Shown: in pieces, positions 1 through 7,595 of the stretch | Position numbering within the stretch: the first letter of the stretch is position 1 | Layout of the letters: every line of letters begins with the position of its first letter | Source: an uncultured Capnocytophaga sp. | Lineage (GTDB): Bacteria > Bacteroidota > Bacteroidia > Flavobacteriales > Flavobacteriaceae | DNA: 64,000 bases | Assembly: GCF_937936315.1 (NCBI RefSeq) | Contig: NZ_CALGWU010000023.1 | Coordinates: 110,359 to 174,358, forward strand | Reading direction: 5' to 3' | Program-made: the position numbers and the translations under genes | The notes under the pieces: model-generated | What the model saw: only the letters and a program-made list of their open reading frames with translations | Told to the model about the DNA's origin: nothing | Database searches by the model: none

Positions 1-1
1 G

Positions 2-361
2 GTACAATCATCAGCGATAATAGTACAAGGGTTGGCGAATAATTCTATCGATGGCGAACTTATCAAGCGATTGCTTAAAGAATTTCTATTAGGACTCATC
101 AACGGGGGAACTATTGCAGGAATAGTGATATTAGTAAGCCATTTTGCTTTTAAAGCTGAATATTTGGTAAGTATTACAGTAGCCATAGCACTCATAACAG
201 TGATTGTAAATGCTGCTGTGATAGGTACTTTTATTCCGATACTTCTCCACAAACGCGGTATTGACCCAGCGGTTGCTACGGGTCCATTTATCACTACCAG
301 CAACGATGTTTTGGGTATTTTGATTTACTTTTTTATTGCAAAAATGATATTAGGGTTTTAA
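2..361 (+). CDS. mgtE: Magnesium transporter MgtE, C-terminal part (cut by window edge)
   Basis: The reading frame is already open at base 2, so the gene starts upstream of the window and only about the last 119 residues are seen. They are strongly hydrophobic, with three to four membrane segments. They end in a segment with PILLHKRGIDPAVATGPF followed by TTSNDVLG, which is the typical end of the MgtE transmembrane pore domain. MgtE is a Mg2+ channel of the inner membrane, gated by cytoplasmic N and CBS domains that are not visible here. The next gene, folC, converges from the other strand. Family assignment is confident; the missing part cannot be judged. Confidence 0.88.
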   Translation, partial: VQSSAIIVQGLANNSIDGELIKRLLKEFLLGLINGGTIAGIVILVSHFAFKAEYLVSITVAIALITVIVNAAVIGTFIPILLHKRGIDPAVATGPFITTSNDVLGILIYFFIAKMILGF

Positions 362-402
362 AACAACCTTTATTTGTTTTTCAATATTCACTTTTTGTTA
401 TT

Positions 403-1617
403 TTACACTACTTCTGCAACTACAAAAGTGCTTCCTCCTACAAAGATAAAGTCGGTAGGAAGCGCTTGTGCTTTAGCGACATTTAAGGCTTCTGCAACTG
501 AAGAATACGCCTCTCCTTGTAGTCCTTTTGCAGTAGCAATTTCCTTTAATGTGTTGACATTAAGCCCTCTTGCAATAGCAGGACTACAAAAATAATAGGT
601 AGCTTCTTTTGGAAAAAGTTCTAAAACACTATTTACATTTTTTTCCTTTACAAAACCTACAACTATATGAAGGTGTGTATAGGTTTGCTTTTTGAGTTGT
701 TTCATCACATAAGTAAGTCCGCCCACATTATGTCCTGTATCACATACTATAGTAGGGTAAGAACTAAGGGTTTGCCAACGACCTTTTAGGTTTGTATTGC
801 GCACTACATGTAGAAGTCCTTGTGCAATATTCTCTGAAGTAATATCCCACCCTTGGTGAATAAGCAATTCAATAACAGCTATTACTCCTTTAATGTTTTT
901 CTCTTGGTAAGCACCTTGCAAGTCGGTTGTAAGAGAAGTTTCTATGTGATTGGCAAAAATAATAGGAGCCTTCATTTCTTTAGCTCTTGCTGTGAAGACG
1001 GGAGCTGTTTCCTCTTGATATTCACTGATTACTACAGGTACATTTTGTTTGATAATACCAGCTTTTTCAAAAGCTATTTTAGGCAATGTATCTCCTAAAA
1101 TATCTGTATGATCTTTGGAAATATTAGTAATAAGAGAAACTTCAGGAGAGATGATATTAGTGGAATCAAAACGACCTCCTAAGCCTACCTCTATTACAGC
1201 AATATCTACATTTTCTTTAGCAAAATAGCTGAAAGCCATTCCTACAGTCATTTCAAAAAATGATAGAGAATGTTCTTCCAAGAAAGGTCTGTTTTCAGTT
1301 ATAAAATTCACCACATACTCTTCAGGGATTTCTTTTCCATCAATTTTAATGCGCTCACGGAAGTCTTTGAGATGAGGAGAAGTATATAATCCTACCTTAT
1401 ATCCTGCCTCTTGCAAAATAGAGGCGAGCATACTACTAGAAGAGCCTTTGCCGTTAGTACCAGCAATATGCAAACTTTTAAATTTTGTTTGAGGGTTTCC
1501 TAATGCCAAAGTGAAGGCGAGGATATTATCTAATTTGTTGTTCAAAGCAATTCTACCTTGTGTTTGAAACATTGGTAAACGGTTGAACATCCACGAAAGA
1601 GTTTCTTGATAATTCAA
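403..1617 (-). CDS. folC: Bifunctional folylpolyglutamate synthase / dihydrofolate synthase
   Basis: A 404-residue Mur-ligase-fold enzyme that adds glutamate to dihydropteroate and folates with ATP in the cytoplasm. The ATP-binding loop GTNGKGS lies at residues 53-59, and the segment ISKDHTDILGDT is typical of the central domain. The length is normal for FolC. The chosen start is a TTG codon, because the beginning MNYQETLSWMF matches the usual FolC start and no ATG lies nearby upstream. It follows the exbB-exbD-tonB operon on the same strand, but a hairpin terminator lies between, so it probably has its own weak promoter; a TATCTTTT sequence sits just before the start. Confidence 0.93.
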   Translation of the reverse strand: MNYQETLSWMFNRLPMFQTQGRIALNNKLDNILAFTLALGNPQTKFKSLHIAGTNGKGSSSSMLASILQEAGYKVGLYTSPHLKDFRERIKIDGKEIPEEYVVNFITENRPFLEEHSLSFFEMTVGMAFSYFAKENVDIAVIEVGLGGRFDSTNIISPEVSLITNISKDHTDILGDTLPKIAFEKAGIIKQNVPVVISEYQEETAPVFTARAKEMKAPIIFANHIETSLTTDLQGAYQEKNIKGVIAVIELLIHQGWDITSENIAQGLLHVVRNTNLKGRWQTLSSYPTIVCDTGHNVGGLTYVMKQLKKQTYTHLHIVVGFVKEKNVNSVLELFPKEATYYFCSPAIARGLNVNTLKEIATAKGLQGEAYSSVAEALNVAKAQALPTDFIFVGGSTFVVAEVV

Positions 1618-1650
1618 TGTAAAAGATAGTTTTTAGTTGTTGTACAATCA

Positions 1651-1692
1651 AAAATGAGATAATTAGTTATAGTATAACCATTATCTCATTCT
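1651..1692 (-). terminator. Intrinsic terminator after the tonB gene
   Basis: A perfect 10-bp stem, ATGAGATAAT (1654-1663) pairing with ATTATCTCAT (1680-1689), has further pairing inside the loop. On the minus strand it is followed by a run of five T. It separates tonB from folC. Confidence 0.7.
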
Positions 1693-1713
1693 TGTTAAAT
1701 ATTAATTGATTTT

Positions 1714-2541
1714 TTATTCTCCAAGTTTAAAGTTAATAACAATAAAACCTATTTGTCGTGCAGGTGCATTGTCATCAGCATTCCATCGATGCATAGCAGC
1801 TGTTTTTCGAGCAGCTTCTAATAAACAAGGAGCTGAATTAGTAGTTCCTTTTACACCTGCTGTAGCTTTCACTACTTTACCACTGCGGTCTACTTCTATC
1901 TGTACAACTACACGTCCTTCCTCATTACAGTTTTGAGGTACTTTACCTTGTGAAGCGATAGAGCGACCATTGAGTCCCCAGCCTTTACCTGAACCACTAC
2001 CTCCACCTGATCCATAGTAAGAATTAGCATACTGACTTCCATCTATCTGTCCTTGATAGCCAGGTTGGTTGCCATCGCCTTGTCCAGCGGTACCGCTACC
2101 TCCAGCATTAGCAGCTCCTAAAATATTAGAAAGTGCATCTGAGGTTTCTCGTGAAGGCTTAGGAGCAGGTTTAGGCGATTCTTTAGGAGGGTCTTTTTTA
2201 GGAGTTTCTTTCTTCTTTTCTTTCTTTTTAGGTACTTCAGGTACAGAAACTTCCTCATTGTTGTCTTGAGCCAAAAGGTTTTCTTTCACCTCTTGTGAAG
2301 TACTCTCTTCCGGCTGAGTTTGTGGTTGAGTTTGATTTTGCTCTTGTTTGGCAGCACTTGGTGGGGGCGTACGCTCTCCCATTCCTATTTCATCTACCCC
2401 ATAGATAACTTCTACACCTTTCTCTGGGGGAGGATCTAAGTACTTCATTCCTGCAAAAAATAGGATAAAGATTACCAAACACATCACGACAGTAGTGAGT
2501 GCTAAGGCTTTACGTTTATGTTCTGTATCCAATAAATTCAT
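1714..2541 (-). CDS. TonB-like energy transducer with proline/lysine-rich periplasmic linker
   Basis: A 275-residue protein with a short cytoplasmic N-terminus and one membrane helix at about residues 12-31. A long Pro/Lys/Glu-rich region (about 50-135) and a Gly/Ser/Asn-rich stretch (about 140-195) follow, and then a C-terminal TonB-type fold containing GRVVVQIEVDRSGKVVKA. TonB passes proton-motive energy from ExbB/ExbD to outer-membrane receptors. It is the last gene of a three-gene operon, 8 bases after exbD. In Bacteroidota such accessory TonB proteins are common beside ExbBD. Which receptor it serves cannot be told from the sequence. Confidence 0.88.
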   Translation of the reverse strand: MNLLDTEHKRKALALTTVVMCLVIFILFFAGMKYLDPPPEKGVEVIYGVDEIGMGERTPPPSAAKQEQNQTQPQTQPEESTSQEVKENLLAQDNNEEVSVPEVPKKKEKKKETPKKDPPKESPKPAPKPSRETSDALSNILGAANAGGSGTAGQGDGNQPGYQGQIDGSQYANSYYGSGGGSGSGKGWGLNGRSIASQGKVPQNCNEEGRVVVQIEVDRSGKVVKATAGVKGTTNSAPCLLEAARKTAAMHRWNADDNAPARQIGFIVINFKLGE

Positions 2542-2549
2542 ATACTTTT

Positions 2550-2936
2550 CTATTTCGGACGTACAGCCAAAATAACCTTAAATTGGTTTTGATTTGCTAC
2601 ATCCATCACAGTTACCGCATTTTCAATAGGCACACTTTCTTCTACACGCAAAATAATAGTAGGGTTTTCTACTCCTTTGAGTGCTGATTTAAGTTCTGTA
2701 TCAAGATTTTCTACTGAAATAGGTTTCTTGTCAATAAAAAAATTTAAATCTTTGTCTATGTTCACAGAAACATTTTGTATATTTGTACTTTTCCCTTTTG
2801 CTTTAGGTAATAGTAAATCAAGCGCATTAGGGCTGTTGGAAGTAATCATAAAAAATACTAACAACAAGAATACGATGTCCGTCATAGACGACATACTGAA
2901 CTCTGGACTTACTTTGTTTCTACCTTTTAATTTCAT
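2550..2936 (-). CDS. exbD: Biopolymer transport protein ExbD/TolR family
   Basis: A 128-residue protein with one N-terminal membrane helix (about 20-36) and a periplasmic domain. The helix begins with SSMTDIVFLLLVFFM, and its Asp20 matches the essential proton-handling aspartate of ExbD/TolR. Length is normal. The gene sits between exbB and the tonB-like gene with short gaps, as expected for one transcript and one inner-membrane complex. TolR rather than ExbD is possible by sequence, but the neighbouring TonB C-terminal domain favours ExbD. Confidence 0.92.
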   Translation of the reverse strand: MKLKGRNKVSPEFSMSSMTDIVFLLLVFFMITSNSPNALDLLLPKAKGKSTNIQNVSVNIDKDLNFFIDKKPISVENLDTELKSALKGVENPTIILRVEESVPIENAVTVMDVANQNQFKVILAVRPK

Positions 2937-2962
2937 AATTGTATAAGTAGTTTTTTTGAAAC

Positions 2963-3661
2963 CTATAGAGGTTCGTTCAACAAGTCTAAGAATTCAACTG
3001 CATTGGCTTCCATTAGGTGTACCACTTTGTCAGTTTTTACTACTAGGTGGTTGTAGCCTACATAAGCGATAATCCCAACAATAAGCCCCGCTACAGTAGT
3101 AGCCATAGCTGTATAAATACCACTAGCTAATGATCCCATCTCTGCTTGTCCACCTGCAGATGCCATCTCGTGGAACGATAAAATCATGCCAACAACCGTA
3201 CCTAAGAATCCAATCATAGGTCCTGCACCTGCAATAGTAGCTAAAATAGCAGTGTTCTTTTCAAGTTTATATACTTCTAAAGTACCTGCGTTTTCAATAG
3301 CCTTGTTGATATCTTCAAGTGGTTTTCCTATGCGTGACACTCCTTTTTCAATAAGACGTGCTACAGGGGTATTGGATTGCACACAAAGCATTTTAGCAGC
3401 ATCCAAACGTCCCGCTGAGATACAATCACGTATCTTATACATAAAAGTTTTATCCACCTTAGAAGCTGCTTTAATGGCAAACAACCGCTCAAAATAGAGG
3501 AAAAGAGCCACAGCAAGCATAATAAAAAGAACAGCAATAATAATAATGCTACCTGTACCACCATCTACAATAATATCCATTATAGAAAGTGTTTTTTCTT
3601 GTACAGGAACAGTGTCGGTCGCAGTTGTAGCAACATCTACAGAAGTTTGTAATCCTAACAT
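2963..3661 (-). CDS. exbB: MotA/TolQ/ExbB proton channel family protein
   Basis: A 232-residue inner-membrane protein. Hydrophobic segments lie at about 36-57, 138-163 and 180-203, with a large cytoplasmic loop between the first two, as in ExbB/TolQ. The conserved block GPMIGFLGTVVGMI and the following MASGIYTAMATTVAGL-type segment identify the family. It forms the proton channel with ExbD and powers the TonB-like protein encoded two genes downstream. It is first in the operon. Its promoter is unclear: the upstream tRNA terminator ends with a T-run running into TACTTTTA, which could serve as a poor -7 element. Confidence 0.93.
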   Translation of the reverse strand: MLGLQTSVDVATTATDTVPVQEKTLSIMDIIVDGGTGSIIIIAVLFIMLAVALFLYFERLFAIKAASKVDKTFMYKIRDCISAGRLDAAKMLCVQSNTPVARLIEKGVSRIGKPLEDINKAIENAGTLEVYKLEKNTAILATIAGAGPMIGFLGTVVGMILSFHEMASAGGQAEMGSLASGIYTAMATTVAGLIVGIIAYVGYNHLVVKTDKVVHLMEANAVEFLDLLNEPL

Positions 3662-3700
3662 ATTTTCTTAGTTTTCTGTTTATAATTTTTGTAAAAGTAA

Positions 3701-3729
3701 AAAAGCTACTCAGTATCCGAGTAGCTTTT
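3701..3729 (-). terminator. Terminator of the tRNA-Val array
   Basis: A perfect 11-bp stem, AAAAGCTACTC (3701-3711) with GAGTAGCTTTT (3719-3729), around a 7-base loop. On the minus strand a run of six T follows. It lies directly after the last tRNA-Val gene and before exbB. Confidence 0.85.
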
Positions 3730-3731
3730 AG

Positions 3732-3806
3732 TGGACTCTACTGGATTCGAACCAGTGACCCTCTGCTTGTAAGGCAGATGCTCTGAACCAGCTGAGCTAA
3801 GAACCC
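3732..3806 (-). tRNA. tRNA-Val (anticodon UAC), variant copy with G3.U70
   Basis: A 75-base cloverleaf on the minus strand with anticodon loop CTTACAA, anticodon TAC and discriminator A73; CCA is not encoded. It is identical to the other two copies except for three adjacent transitions in the 3' acceptor strand (68-70 read AGT instead of GAC). The acceptor stem still pairs, but now as U5-A68, U4.G69 and G3.U70. G3.U70 with A73 is the main identity signal of alanyl-tRNA synthetase. It is the promoter-distal copy, directly before the terminator. Confidence 0.93.
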
Positions 3807-3848
3807 TAACATTAAATTGTAATTAACTTTGAAAAAACTAAACAAAAG

Positions 3849-3923
3849 TGGGTCCTACTGGATTCGAACCAGTGACCCTCTGCTTGTAAGGCAGATGCTC
3901 TGAACCAGCTGAGCTAAGAACCC
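3849..3923 (-). tRNA. tRNA-Val (anticodon UAC), middle copy
   Basis: A 75-base cloverleaf identical to the promoter-proximal copy. The acceptor stem is GGGTTCT with AGGACCC and has one wobble (U5.G68). The anticodon loop is CTTACAA with anticodon TAC, and the T-loop is TTCGAAT. CCA is not encoded. Confidence 0.96.
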
Positions 3924-3965
3924 TAACATTAAATTGTAATTAACTTTGAAAAAACTAAACAAAAG

Positions 3966-4040
3966 TGGGTCCTACTGGATTCGAACCAGTGACCCTCTGC
4001 TTGTAAGGCAGATGCTCTGAACCAGCTGAGCTAAGAACCC
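3966..4040 (-). tRNA. tRNA-Val (anticodon UAC), promoter-proximal copy
   Basis: First gene of the array as transcribed. It has the same 75-base structure and anticodon TAC as the middle copy, and G1 lies at 4040. It is 19 bases downstream of a strong consensus promoter. Confidence 0.96.
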
Positions 4041-4059
4041 TTATGTTTTAAATCGGGTG

Positions 4060-4090
4060 CAAAGGTACTACTTTTTTTGAAACCTCCAAA
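4060..4090 (-). promoter_or_regulatory. Bacteroidota consensus promoter of the tRNA-Val array
   Basis: On the minus strand a -33 TTTG (4087-4090) is followed after 19 bases by the -7 element TACCTTTG (4060-4067). It is the only promoter in front of the three tRNAs, so they are probably one transcript. Confidence 0.85.
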
Positions 4091-4118
4091 TTTTTTCGTG
4101 AAAAAAATAAAAAAATAT

Positions 4119-4799
4119 TTATTCTTTTAGCATAAATTCGTATTCTAATCGGTTGAAATTAGTAATCATATAAGGAGCTTTATTCCATTCATTTTCAGGT
4201 TTGTTATCGTTGTAATTCTCGTGTACTGTATAGATATTTTTACCATTAAATCTCTTTCGACCTACTCCTGCAAAATAATAAGCATCACCGCTCCAACTAC
4301 CCTTAATTTTAGGAAAATAAAGCACTAAAGTACGTCGTTTTGTAGGACAATGGTAAATTACGTGTTTATCTGTAGCTTCTATAAGTTCATAAACATCACT
4401 GAATTGATACTTTTCCATACATCCCCATTGCTCTTCGTAGAAAGGAAGTGAATCGGGGAATACAATAGGTTTTTCGTTTGTTAGACGAAAACTCACTTCG
4501 GTAGTATAACAATCGGGGGCTCCACAATCGAAAGTGTGAAGATTGAAAGGCAAATGTACTTTGATACTGTCCTTAGTAGTCTTAGCGAATCCTTGTAAGT
4601 AAAACTCTTCTAAATAGGTATTTTTTAGAATACTGTATTTCATTTGTTGCAAAACTAATTTTCGTACAGCTCTTTGATAACTCTCGTAGTCCTCACCATA
4701 TTTTTCTTGCAAGATTTTTAATAAGCTATCATTTTTTGAGACTTTAATTTTAGGTTCAGTGGTATTAGCTTTTGCGACAACAGTGCTATCAATAGACAT
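4119..4799 (-). CDS. Hypothetical protein, body of a lipoprotein gene interrupted by a 5' stop codon
   Basis: The longest open frame with an ATG start gives 226 residues beginning MSIDSTVV. It has no signal sequence of its own. The same frame continues upstream without an ATG to a TAG at 4857-4859. Immediately before that stop, in the same frame, stands a complete lipoprotein signal peptide (4860-4913). The gene is therefore most likely a 265-residue lipoprotein with a nonsense codon at position 19. The body contains a conserved-looking Cys motif, HTFDCGAPDCYTTEVSF, and no domain I recognise. If translated from 4799 the product would stay in the cytoplasm. Confidence 0.7.
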   Translation of the reverse strand: MSIDSTVVAKANTTEPKIKVSKNDSLLKILQEKYGEDYESYQRAVRKLVLQQMKYSILKNTYLEEFYLQGFAKTTKDSIKVHLPFNLHTFDCGAPDCYTTEVSFRLTNEKPIVFPDSLPFYEEQWGCMEKYQFSDVYELIEATDKHVIYHCPTKRRTLVLYFPKIKGSWSGDAYYFAGVGRKRFNGKNIYTVHENYNDNKPENEWNKAPYMITNFNRLEYEFMLKE

Positions 4800-4856
4800 A
4801 ACTATAGCAGTGTTACTTTGAGTAGTAGTCCCCTTCTGTATGCTAATAGTTTTTTC

Positions 4857-4913
4857 CTATTGACAATTTGTCAATAATATTACAAAAACGAAAAAAAGAA
4901 TTGTATGTTTCAT
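4857..4913 (-). pseudogene. Stranded lipoprotein signal peptide ending in TAG (5' part of the preceding gene)
   Basis: An ATG at 4913 opens an 18-codon frame, MKHTILFF...LLTNCQ, with a charged start, a hydrophobic core and a lipobox LLTNC. It ends at TAG (4857-4859). Codons after the TAG stay in the frame of the downstream protein (EKTISIQKG... then MSIDSTVV), so one point mutation, for example CAG or AAG to TAG, explains the break. Confidence 0.7.
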
Positions 4914-4917
4914 TTGG

Positions 4918-4925
4918 CAAAGATA
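4918..4925 (-). promoter_or_regulatory. Possible -7 element TATCTTTG before the interrupted lipoprotein gene
   Basis: TATCTTTG on the minus strand ends only four bases before the ATG at 4913. No TTTG is found at the right distance upstream. If used, the transcript would start at or inside the signal-peptide codons. Confidence 0.4.
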
Positions 4926-5097
4926 AGAAATAATTGAAAATTAACAATTGAGTTCATTATATTATTTTTATATAAGAGCTTTTATATCAGTGTCTTTTGT
5001 ATAGATAGATGATGGTTTCTTTGAGATTTTTCTTTTTGTGAAGCAAGACACTAGTATATATAACTATCACTAAAATCGAAAATTAAAATACTTTTCT

Positions 5098-5128
5098 TTT
5101 GTTTACTTTTAAAAAAGTATTACATTTG
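5098..5128 (+). promoter_or_regulatory. Promoter of the E1 dehydrogenase gene
   Basis: TTTG (5098-5101), 19 bases, then TACATTTG (5121-5128). This leaves a leader of roughly 70 bases before the ATG at 5205. The stretch between 4926 and 5097 is AT-rich and shows nothing else I can name. Confidence 0.75.
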
Positions 5129-5204
5129 CCCAATATTTTTTATTCAAACAAAATAAACCACTCTATATTAATTTTTTTTAAAACTATTAAAAGAGGATAA
5201 ACCG

Positions 5205-7583
5205 ATGAAAAAAGAAGATATTCTAGAAGACTATGGCATCGCTGTTCTCAGTAGAGAATGCAGCTTGATGGGAAGAAAAGAAGTGCTTACAGGTAAAGCT
5301 AAATTTGGTATTTTTGGGGAAGGAAAAGAGGTGCCTCAGGTAGCTTTAGCAAGAGCTTTTCAAGATGGTGATTTCAGGAGCGGTTATTATCGCGATCAAA
5401 CACTAATGATGGCTCTTGGCGTACATACTGTAGAGAATTTCTTTGCAGGGATATATGCACACGCTGACATAGAGGCAGACCCTACCAGTGCTGGACGCCA
5501 AATGGGGGGGCACTTTGCTACCCATAGTTTAGATGATGAAGGACATTGGAAAGATTTATTAAAACAAAAGAATAGCAGTAGTGATATATCGTGTACTGCT
5601 GGTCAAATGCCTCGATTGTTAGGTTTAGCACAAGCTTCTAAAGTGTATCGCGACTTACCTAATGCAGAAAGTAAAGGTTTCTCAAATCACGGTAATGAAG
5701 TAGCTTGGGGAACTATTGGTAATGCGAGTACTAGCGAAGGACACTTTTTTGAAATCCTTAATGCGGCGGGGGTAATGCAAGTACCCTTAGTAATGTCGGT
5801 TTGGGATGATGAGTATGGCATTTCAGTTCCTAAAGAATTTCACACTATTAAACAAAGTATTTCAGAAGCTTTAAAAGGTTTTGTGCGTGATAAAAAACAC
5901 AAAGGGTTTGAACTATTTGTTGCTAATGGTTGGGATTATCCTACTTTGTATGACATTTACCAAAAGGCAGCCAAAATAGCCCGTGAGGAACATATACCCG
6001 TATTAGTACACGTGAAAGAACTTACTCAACCTCAAGGACACTCAACTTCAGGCTCACACGAGCGTTACAAAAGTGCTGAACGACTTCAGTGGGAAAAAGA
6101 ATTTGACTGTATTACCAAAATGCGCGAATGGATTTTAGCTGAAAAATATGCTACTCAAGAAGAATTGGTAGCTATAGAACAACAAGCTAAGAAACGTGTG
6201 AATGAAGGTAAAAAAAGAGCTTGGGAAGCTTATATTAAACCTATTGAAAAAGAAAGAAAAGAACTTGTAGCTCTTCTCTCCTCATTGTTAACCAATACGA
6301 ACGATAATACTATAAAAGAAAGAGTAAAGAGTTTATCAAAATCTCTTTTGGAAGTAGCTTTACCTAATCGCAAAGATGTGTTGAGTAGTGCGAGAAAAGC
6401 CTTGAGATTGTTATTACCAGAGGGTGAAAATAAAATACTTCCTTTACAAGAATGGATAAAGAACTACATAAAGGAAAATGAGCCTAAATATAGTCGATTT
6501 CTCCACACAGAGAATGAGCAAAATCCTATTCATATAGCAGAGGTACTTCCTACTTATGACGCATCAGAAGAACTTGTAGATGGGCGTATTGTATTGAGAG
6601 AGAATTTTGATGCTTTACTTACTAAATATCCTAATCTTTTGATATTTGGGGAGGATGTAGGTAATATAGGTGATGTAAACCAAGGATTAGAAGGTTTGCA
6701 AAAGAAATACGGAGCTGTAAGAGTAGCTGATACAAGTATTCGTGAAACAGCTATAGTGGGACAAGGTATAGGTATGGCAATGCGAGGTTTACGCCCAATT
6801 GCTGAAATTCAGTATTTAGACTATATTCTTTATGGATTACAAACGCTAAGTGATGATTTAGCCAGTTTGCACTATCGCACTTTTGGTAAGCAAATGGCAC
6901 CTCTTATTATCAGAACGAGAGGACATCGTTTGCAAGGTATTTGGCATGCGGGTTCACCTATGGGGGTATTGTTGGCTTCTTTAAGAGGAATGTATATTCT
7001 CACCCCACGTAATATGGTGAAAGCAGCGGGCTTCTACAATACACTCTTGGAGGGTAATCAACCAGCTGTAGTGGTGGAATGCCTCAATGGTTATCGCTTG
7101 AAAGAAGCGTTGCCTAGTAATCTCACTGAGTTTAAGACTCCTATAGGAGTAGTAGAAACACTTCGTGAAGGAAAAGATATTACTGTAGTATCTTACGGGT
7201 CTACTTTGCGTATTGTGTGTGAGGTTGCTGATGAATTGGCTGCCTTGGGTATTGATATTGAAATTATTGATGTACAATCATTAGCACCATTTGATGTGCG
7301 TCACGATATAGTGAAGAGCATACAGAAAACCAACAGACTATTAGTAGTTGATGAAGATATGCCTGGAGCTACTTCGGCATATATTTTGCAGAAAATTTTG
7401 GAAGAACAAAATGCTTATCAGTATTTAGATAGTGCACCACAAACCTTGGCGGCAGGTAATCACCGTCCTGCTTATGCAACTGATGGTGATTATTTCTCTA
7501 AACCTAATGCCGATAGCATCATTGAGAAGATATACAGTATAATGCACGAAGTTAATCCTACAAAATATCCTACATTGTTGTAG
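5205..7583 (+). CDS. Fused 2-oxoacid dehydrogenase E1 component (alpha + beta)
   Basis: A 792-residue thiamine-diphosphate enzyme in which the alpha and beta subunits of a pyruvate or branched-chain oxoacid dehydrogenase E1 are one chain. It decarboxylates a 2-oxoacid and acylates the lipoyl E2. Residues about 1-345 form the alpha part, with GRQMGGHF and the cofactor region GNASTSEG...WDDEYG. After a linker with many Lys and Glu, the beta part starts near 450 with LLIFGEDVG, RTRGHRLQGIWHAGSPMG and a C-terminal transketolase domain. The usual GDG...NN motif reads G172-N173-A ... D201-D202. E2 and E3 genes are not adjacent. The exact substrate cannot be told from sequence alone. Confidence 0.88.
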   Translation: MKKEDILEDYGIAVLSRECSLMGRKEVLTGKAKFGIFGEGKEVPQVALARAFQDGDFRSGYYRDQTLMMALGVHTVENFFAGIYAHADIEADPTSAGRQMGGHFATHSLDDEGHWKDLLKQKNSSSDISCTAGQMPRLLGLAQASKVYRDLPNAESKGFSNHGNEVAWGTIGNASTSEGHFFEILNAAGVMQVPLVMSVWDDEYGISVPKEFHTIKQSISEALKGFVRDKKHKGFELFVANGWDYPTLYDIYQKAAKIAREEHIPVLVHVKELTQPQGHSTSGSHERYKSAERLQWEKEFDCITKMREWILAEKYATQEELVAIEQQAKKRVNEGKKRAWEAYIKPIEKERKELVALLSSLLTNTNDNTIKERVKSLSKSLLEVALPNRKDVLSSARKALRLLLPEGENKILPLQEWIKNYIKENEPKYSRFLHTENEQNPIHIAEVLPTYDASEELVDGRIVLRENFDALLTKYPNLLIFGEDVGNIGDVNQGLEGLQKKYGAVRVADTSIRETAIVGQGIGMAMRGLRPIAEIQYLDYILYGLQTLSDDLASLHYRTFGKQMAPLIIRTRGHRLQGIWHAGSPMGVLLASLRGMYILTPRNMVKAAGFYNTLLEGNQPAVVVECLNGYRLKEALPSNLTEFKTPIGVVETLREGKDITVVSYGSTLRIVCEVADELAALGIDIEIIDVQSLAPFDVRHDIVKSIQKTNRLLVVDEDMPGATSAYILQKILEEQNAYQYLDSAPQTLAAGNHRPAYATDGDYFSKPNADSIIEKIYSIMHEVNPTKYPTLL

Positions 7584-7595
7584 TATTGTATTTTT

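Larger units (their letters stand above)
3732..4040 (-). repeat. 117-bp tandem unit carrying tRNA-Val, three copies
   Basis: The three tRNA genes start exactly 117 bases apart. The two 42-base spacers (3807-3848 and 3924-3965) are identical, so the array arose by recent tandem duplication. The third spacer is replaced by the terminator on one side and the promoter on the other. Confidence 0.92.

Noticed and set aside
853..1098. Open frame of 81 codons on the plus strand inside folC
   Set aside because: It is antisense to a clear folC gene, with unnatural residue composition.
3662..3700. Promoter for exbB in the T-rich tail of the tRNA terminator
   Set aside because: TACTTTTA lacks the final G and no -33 box fits; kept only as a remark.
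3732..4040. Regularly spaced 75-base repeats with 42-base spacers, like a CRISPR array
   Set aside because: The repeats fold as tRNA-Val and the spacers are identical to each other; no cas gene is present.
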